Below the pieces are notes generated by a model. The model saw only the letters and a list, made by a program, of their open reading frames with translations. It made no database searches and was not told the origin of the DNA. Below are positions 51,993 to 56,741 of a stretch of 56,741 bases of DNA, in pieces. This DNA comes from Trueperaceae bacterium (GTDB taxonomy: Bacteria; Deinococcota; Deinococci; Deinococcales; Trueperaceae), in NCBI GenBank assembly GCA_013697735.1, contig JACCWH010000127.1, forward strand, positions 1 to 56,741, in the 5' to 3' direction. Position 1 is the stretch's first letter; every line of letters begins with the position of its first letter. A program made the position numbers and the translations under genes.

Positions 51993-52469
51993 GTGGAAGC
52001 GCGCGAGTGGGTACCCGTCCGGATCGACACCTGGCTCGTCGGGGTCGTGGTGGTGCTGATGGGGCTCCTCGTGGCTGGGGTGGTGCCGTTGCTGCTCGAT
52101 CCCACCGTCGCGGGGCGCACCAAAGTGCTCGTCGGCGCGCTCGCGCTCGGAACCGTGGCGCTCACCGTCGGCGTCACGGTGCCCTTGCGCTACGCGCTCG
52201 ACCCCGACGGCATCTTCATACGGGCGGGGTTCATGCGGACGTTCCTCGCCTACCGCGACGTCGTACTCGCCGAGAAGGTCGTGAGCCCGCTCTCGAGCGC
52301 CGCCTGGTCGATGGTCAAGGTGCGTCTCGTGCTCGCGCAAGGAGGGCTCGTCGAGATCGCGCCGCGCGATCGCGACGGCTTTCTCGAGGCGCTCGGTCGC
52401 CGCGCGCCGCACCTCGAGCCCACGGAGCGAGGATTGACGGACCCGTCGCGTCGAAAGCGCGTGGTGTAG
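51993..52469 (+). CDS. Membrane-anchored bacterial PH-domain protein
   Basis: 158 aa. Two N-terminal transmembrane helices (about residues 14-34 and 44-64) are followed by a small cytoplasmic domain (LDPDGIFIRAGFMRTFLAYRDVVLAEKV) resembling the bacterial PH-like domain found in YdbS/YvbH-type proteins. It ends in a basic tail. Function unknown. It converges on the NAGS-like gene with seven bases between stops. Confidence 0.7.
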   Translation: MEAREWVPVRIDTWLVGVVVVLMGLLVAGVVPLLLDPTVAGRTKVLVGALALGTVALTVGVTVPLRYALDPDGIFIRAGFMRTFLAYRDVVLAEKVVSPLSSAAWSMVKVRLVLAQGGLVEIAPRDRDGFLEALGRRAPHLEPTERGLTDPSRRKRVV

Positions 52470-52476
52470 CGCCCGA

Positions 52477-53073
52477 CTACCGAATCCCCGGCGGCACCTG
52501 CGCCTGCGGCGCCTCGGGCAGATTCTTCGGCATCGGTACGCCGTCGAGGCGCTTGATCATGCCGTTCTCGTTGCAGCCGACGAAGAACGGGCAGCGCAGG
52601 CACTCCGACCAGACGCGCGGGTGGAGGTCCTTCGACTTGTCGATGAGCGTGAACCCACACTTCTCGAAGAACCCGACGGAGTAGGTCCAGGCGAAGAGGA
52701 CGGGTATGCCGATGCGGCGCGCCTCGACCTCGCAGGCGCTCACGATCGCCTTCCCGACCCCCTGGGCCTGCACGCCGGGCGCCACCGCGAGGCCGCGCAC
52801 CTCGGCGATGTCGCCCCAGAGGATGTGCAGCGCACCGTTGCCCGCGAAGGTGGGACCATCGTCGCCGTCGACCTCCGCCACGAAGAAGTCGCGTAGGTTC
52901 TCGAAGATGTTCTGCATGGGGCGCACCAGCATCTTCCCCTGTCCGGCCCAATGGCCGATGTTCTCGAAGATGGCTGGGACGTCTTCGGAGCGCGCGGCGC
53001 GCACGCTGACGATGCCATGGGGCGCCGCGACCCTCGCCTCGACGCCCTCCGCGCGCTCCGTCATCACGCTCAC
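52477..53073 (-). CDS. argA: GNAT N-acetyltransferase, probable N-acetylglutamate synthase
   Basis: 198 aa. The sequence order matches the short, kinase-less NAGS type: VRAARSEDVPAIFENI, KMLVRPMQNIFENLRDFFVAE, ALHILWGDIAEVRGLAVAP, the acetyl-CoA loop QAQGVGKAIV, LFAWTYSVGFFEKCGF and CLRCPFFVGC. It acetylates glutamate to start arginine synthesis, with ArgJ recycling. GTG 53073 overlaps the argH stop; an ATG three codons later is an alternative start. Last gene of argG-GNAT-argH-argA. Confidence 0.8.
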   Translation of the reverse strand: MSVMTERAEGVEARVAAPHGIVSVRAARSEDVPAIFENIGHWAGQGKMLVRPMQNIFENLRDFFVAEVDGDDGPTFAGNGALHILWGDIAEVRGLAVAPGVQAQGVGKAIVSACEVEARRIGIPVLFAWTYSVGFFEKCGFTLIDKSKDLHPRVWSECLRCPFFVGCNENGMIKRLDGVPMPKNLPEAPQAQVPPGIR

Positions 53074-54485
53074 GACCCCTCGGCCGCGAGCATCGTCCTC
53101 GCGCGCTCGATCTGCTCGCGAACGCGTGGCAGCGACGTGCCTCCGTAACTCGTGCGCGCGTCGACCACGGCGTCGAGATCGAGCACCGCGTAGGCCCGCT
53201 CGTCGAGCGCCGGGGCCACCTCGCGCATGACGTCGAGCGGCAGGTCCTGGAGGTCGACGCCGCGATCGAGGGCGATCGCCACCAGCCGTCCGACCGCCTC
53301 GTGCGCCTGGCGGAACGGGAGGCCGCCGCGGGCGAGGTGATCGGCGAGGTCGGTCGCGTTGGAGAAGGCGCGACCGGCGGCGTGGCGCATGCGCGCTTCG
53401 CGCAAGACCATGCGTGGCAGCATGTCGGCGCAGAGACGCAGGCACGTCGCGAGCGTGTGCGCCGCGTCGAACGCCCCCTCCTTGTCCTCCTGCATGTCCT
53501 TGTTGTACGTGAGCGGTAGGCCCTTCATCACCGTGAGCAGGCCCATGAGCGCCCCGAAGACGCGGCCCGTCTTGCCGCGGATGAGCTCGGCCACGTCGGG
53601 GTTCTTCTTCTGCGGCATGATCGACGACCCGGTGGTGTGGGAGTCCGGCAGCTCGACGAAGCCGAACTCCTGCGACGACCACAGGATCAGCTCCTCCGAG
53701 AGCCGCGACAGGTGCATCATGGCGATGCTCGACGCAGACAGGAACTCGATCGCGAAATCGCGGTCCGAGACGGCGTCGAGCGAGTTCGCCGCTGGTTCGC
53801 GGAACCCGAGCAGGTCGCTGGTCCGGTGTCGATCGATGGGAAACCCCGTGCCGGCGAGCGCGCCGGCGCCGAGCGGCGACACGTCGAGGCGCGCCAGCGA
53901 GTCCTCGAAGCGCCCCTGGTCGCGCGTGAGCATCTCGTAGTAGGCGAGCATGTGGTGCGAGAAACGCACCGGCTGCGCCACCTGGAGGTGCGTGTAACCG
54001 GGGAAGATCACGCTCTGGTGGCGGTCGGCGAGGTCGACGAAGACGCCGCGCAGCTCGCGCAGCAACTCCACGATGCGGAGCGTTCTGGCGCGCAGCGCGA
54101 GTCGGAAGTCCGTAGCGACCTGGTCGTTGCGGCTGCGGGCCGTGTGGAGCTTGCCGCCGATCGGACCGACCGCTTCTGTGAGTCGCTTCTCGAGGTTCAT
54201 GTGGACGTCCTCGAGCTCGACGGACCAGTCGACATCGTCCGCCGCCACGCGCTCGCGCAGCGCCCGCAGGCCCGCGACGAGCGCATCGGCCTCCTCGCTC
54301 GACACGATGCCGGTCTCACCGAGCATCGTGGCGTGAGCGATCGAGCCGTCGACGTCTTCGAGGGCCATCTCACGGTCGACGTCGATCGATGCGTTGAAGC
54401 GTTGTACGAGCTCGTCGGTCGCCTGGGCGAACCGCCCACCCCACATGGCGGCCCCCGGCGTGCGTGAACGCTCGTCTCGAGTCAC
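53070..54485 (-). CDS. argH: Argininosuccinate lyase
   Basis: Cleaves argininosuccinate to arginine and fumarate; 471 aa from GTG 54485. Fumarase/aspartase-superfamily regions are clear: MWGGRF, HTARSRNDQVATDFRL, HLQVAQPV and the signature GSSIMPQKKNPD. The GTG start overlaps the preceding GNAT stop. ATG 54446 gives the usual MWGGRF start and is the main alternative. Confidence 0.96.
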   Translation of the reverse strand: MTRDERSRTPGAAMWGGRFAQATDELVQRFNASIDVDREMALEDVDGSIAHATMLGETGIVSSEEADALVAGLRALRERVAADDVDWSVELEDVHMNLEKRLTEAVGPIGGKLHTARSRNDQVATDFRLALRARTLRIVELLRELRGVFVDLADRHQSVIFPGYTHLQVAQPVRFSHHMLAYYEMLTRDQGRFEDSLARLDVSPLGAGALAGTGFPIDRHRTSDLLGFREPAANSLDAVSDRDFAIEFLSASSIAMMHLSRLSEELILWSSQEFGFVELPDSHTTGSSIMPQKKNPDVAELIRGKTGRVFGALMGLLTVMKGLPLTYNKDMQEDKEGAFDAAHTLATCLRLCADMLPRMVLREARMRHAAGRAFSNATDLADHLARGGLPFRQAHEAVGRLVAIALDRGVDLQDLPLDVMREVAPALDERAYAVLDLDAVVDARTSYGGTSLPRVREQIERARTMLAAEGS

Positions 54486-55011
54486 GACGCGCGACCACCG
54501 TCGAGCGTGGCGACCGCCTTCGTCTGCCACACCCCACCGACCTTCTTCCGGAGCGTCAGGCCCTCGGCGACCGCGTCGTCTTGGACCACGTACCCCATGC
54601 GGGCGTAGTACGGGAGCTGATCGTCGTCGTCGGCCCCACCCGGGAGTCGGAGCCAGAGGTACGGAACGTTCGCCTTGATCGCGAGCGCCTCCACCTTCGT
54701 CATCAACCACCGCCCGTACCCCTGTCCCCGCTCCGAGGGGTCGGTGGCCACGCGTTCGACCTGCCAGCCCCCGTCGGCCTCGCGCCACGGCAGCGCCGCG
54801 AGCAGGTCGCCGGCGCGGTCCTGGAGGAGCAAGGCACCACCGCGCTCGAGCCAGGTGCCCACCGACGCCGCCGACGCCGCCTCGTCCGGGTAGGCGCGGC
54901 GCCAGAGTTCGGCGATGCGCTCGGCGTCCGCGAGGCTCGCGGGGCGGAGGCGCGCGGCTTCGTACGCTTGCCCCGGCCGGCCGAGCAGCGCGGCAGTATC
55001 GGGCTGGTCGG

Positions 55012-55015
<4 letters not shown>
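54482..55015 (-). CDS. GNAT N-acetyltransferase of unknown substrate inside the arg operon
   Basis: 177 aa. GNAT fold with [21 protein letters not shown], the acetyl-CoA loop [20 protein letters not shown] and [15 protein letters not shown] 55015 overlaps the argG stop and its own stop overlaps argH, so it is translated between the two last enzymes of arginine synthesis. A second acetyltransferase besides the NAGS-like one is present, and its role (regulatory acetylation, detoxification of an intermediate, or none) is not evident. Confidence 0.82.
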
Positions 55016-56238
<1,223 letters not shown>

Positions 56239-56245
56239 CGCCGGC

Positions 56246-56251
56246 ATCTTA
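56246..56251 (-). promoter_or_regulatory. -10 element TAAGAT of argG
   Basis: TAAGAT, seven bases, ATG 56238. No ARG-box palindrome is evident next to it. Confidence 0.5.
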
Positions 56252-56311
56252 CATCGCTGCGCGACGCTTGCTGGCGGCGGAAGATCGTTCAGCGGTCCAG
56301 CAAGCTTCGCG

Positions 56312-56741
56312 CTAGCGAACTTCCAGGATCCCGCGGAGGAGCAGGATCGACAGGTGGCGGAACGCCTCGGGGCGCTGCATGCCGGAGACGTCGAGGATCT
56401 CCTCGAAGCTCAGCGTGCCGTCGATCCGCGACAGCAGGAAGGCGGCTCGGATGTCGAGCTTCTCGCCGGCGAGCTCGTGCATCGGCATCGCCAGCGCGGG
56501 CCGGTTGCCGAGGTCACCGAGGAACTTCTGGTAGACGTCGAGGACCGCCGGCTGGTGTCGGTGGATCAGCTTCTGCGCGACCGCGCTCTCGGGATCCTCG
56601 CGCAGCGCCAGGTCGAGGGCGACGATCGCGGTGGCGTGATCGTCGAGCGTCGAGGCGGCGACCGCGCGGTCGATCAGGTCGGTGACGCGGCGCCGGGTGC
56701 GATCGGCGCGCGGCTCGCCGGTCGGCGCCGCGGTCTCGATC
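56312..56741 (-). CDS. 5'-truncated gene, C-terminal domain resembling Myxococcota proteins
   Basis: The last 142 codons of a gene whose start lies beyond the right edge. The visible protein ends [26 protein letters not shown]-like [17 protein letters not shown], then [19 protein letters not shown] and [15 protein letters not shown]. From memory, [24 protein letters not shown] followed by a helical RHL-LLLRG tail is frequent at the ends of deltaproteobacterial/Myxococcota response regulators and PilZ-type proteins. Function unknown. It does not resemble neighbouring genes in type, so transfer or a contig join error should be considered. Confidence 0.65.
   Translation of the reverse strand, partial: IETAAPTGEPRADRTRRRVTDLIDRAVAASTLDDHATAIVALDLALREDPESAVAQKLIHRHQPAVLDVYQKFLGDLGNRPALAMPMHELAGEKLDIRAAFLLSRIDGTLSFEEILDVSGMQRPEAFRHLSILLLRGILEVR

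Overview
High-GC bacterial chromosome segment, almost fully coding, with intact housekeeping operons and no transposon, prophage or CRISPR array that I can see. The best taxonomic guess is a member of the Deinococcota, perhaps Trueperales-like. Three things point there. A LitR/CarH B12-photoreceptor regulator sits directly upstream of an LdrP-like CRP/FNR regulator, the arrangement known from Thermus. Many genes carry a TANNNT box 5-7 nt before the start codon, the leaderless-mRNA promoter form well known in Deinococcus. The NrdJ, ArgG and PilD types also fit. This is inference; a 16S rRNA or marker-gene search would settle it.

Layout. 1-2.4 kb: NarL-type response regulator translationally coupled to an M20 hydrolase, then rnhA. 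2.4-4.1 kb: litR and ldrP, with a sigma70-type promoter covered by three exact 11-bp direct repeats (a CarH-type operator). 4.1-9.7 kb: acpS, rpiA, maf, mreC, leuS and a small orphan gene. 9.8-12.4 kb: lpd and an MFS transporter. 12.4-15.6 kb: argF-argC-argJ operon. 15.6-20.9 kb: prepilin peptidase, OmpH/Skp chaperone, and the ffh / rpsP-khpA-rimM-trmD ribosome/SRP cluster. 21.1-25.1 kb: four exported or membrane-anchored proteins in a row (unknown protein, TPR, GerMN, S41-like). 25.3-33.6 kb: tRNA-Arg, PpiD-like PPIase, purH, NrdR-box-controlled class II ribonucleotide reductase nrdJ, a MazG-like enzyme and a second S41 protease.

34.1-35.7 kb: tRNA-Asn followed by a terminator and a visibly lower-GC islet that holds a Panacea-domain (DUF4065) antitoxin-like gene, a downstream gene overlapping it by one base (probable toxin), and a possible upstream third gene. 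35.9-41.7 kb: cupin, GAF-GGDEF cyclase, small proteins, GNAT, amidase, MaoC-like hydratase and VUT-family transporter. 41.9-44.9 kb: lutABC lactate-oxidation operon and tRNA-Pro. 45-52.5 kb: recX, LolC/E-like permease, 3D-domain protein, tgt, proC, methylmalonyl-CoA epimerase, asparaginase and a PH-domain membrane protein. 52.5-56.2 kb: argG - GNAT - argH - N-acetylglutamate-synthase-like GNAT, every junction a GTGA overlap. The right edge holds a truncated gene whose C-terminus looks like a Myxococcota-type domain.

How it fits together. Arginine biosynthesis is nearly complete across two operons (argA-like, C, J, F, G, H; argB and argD are not in the window). AdoCbl-dependent biology recurs (LitR, NrdJ, and methylmalonyl-CoA epimerase as partner of a B12 mutase). 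Queuosine salvage is suggested by Tgt plus a VUT-family transporter. Cell-envelope functions are scattered throughout (MreC, PilD, OmpH, PpiD, LolC/E-like, 3D protein). GTG is a very common start codon and four-base GTGA stop/start overlaps occur at nine junctions.
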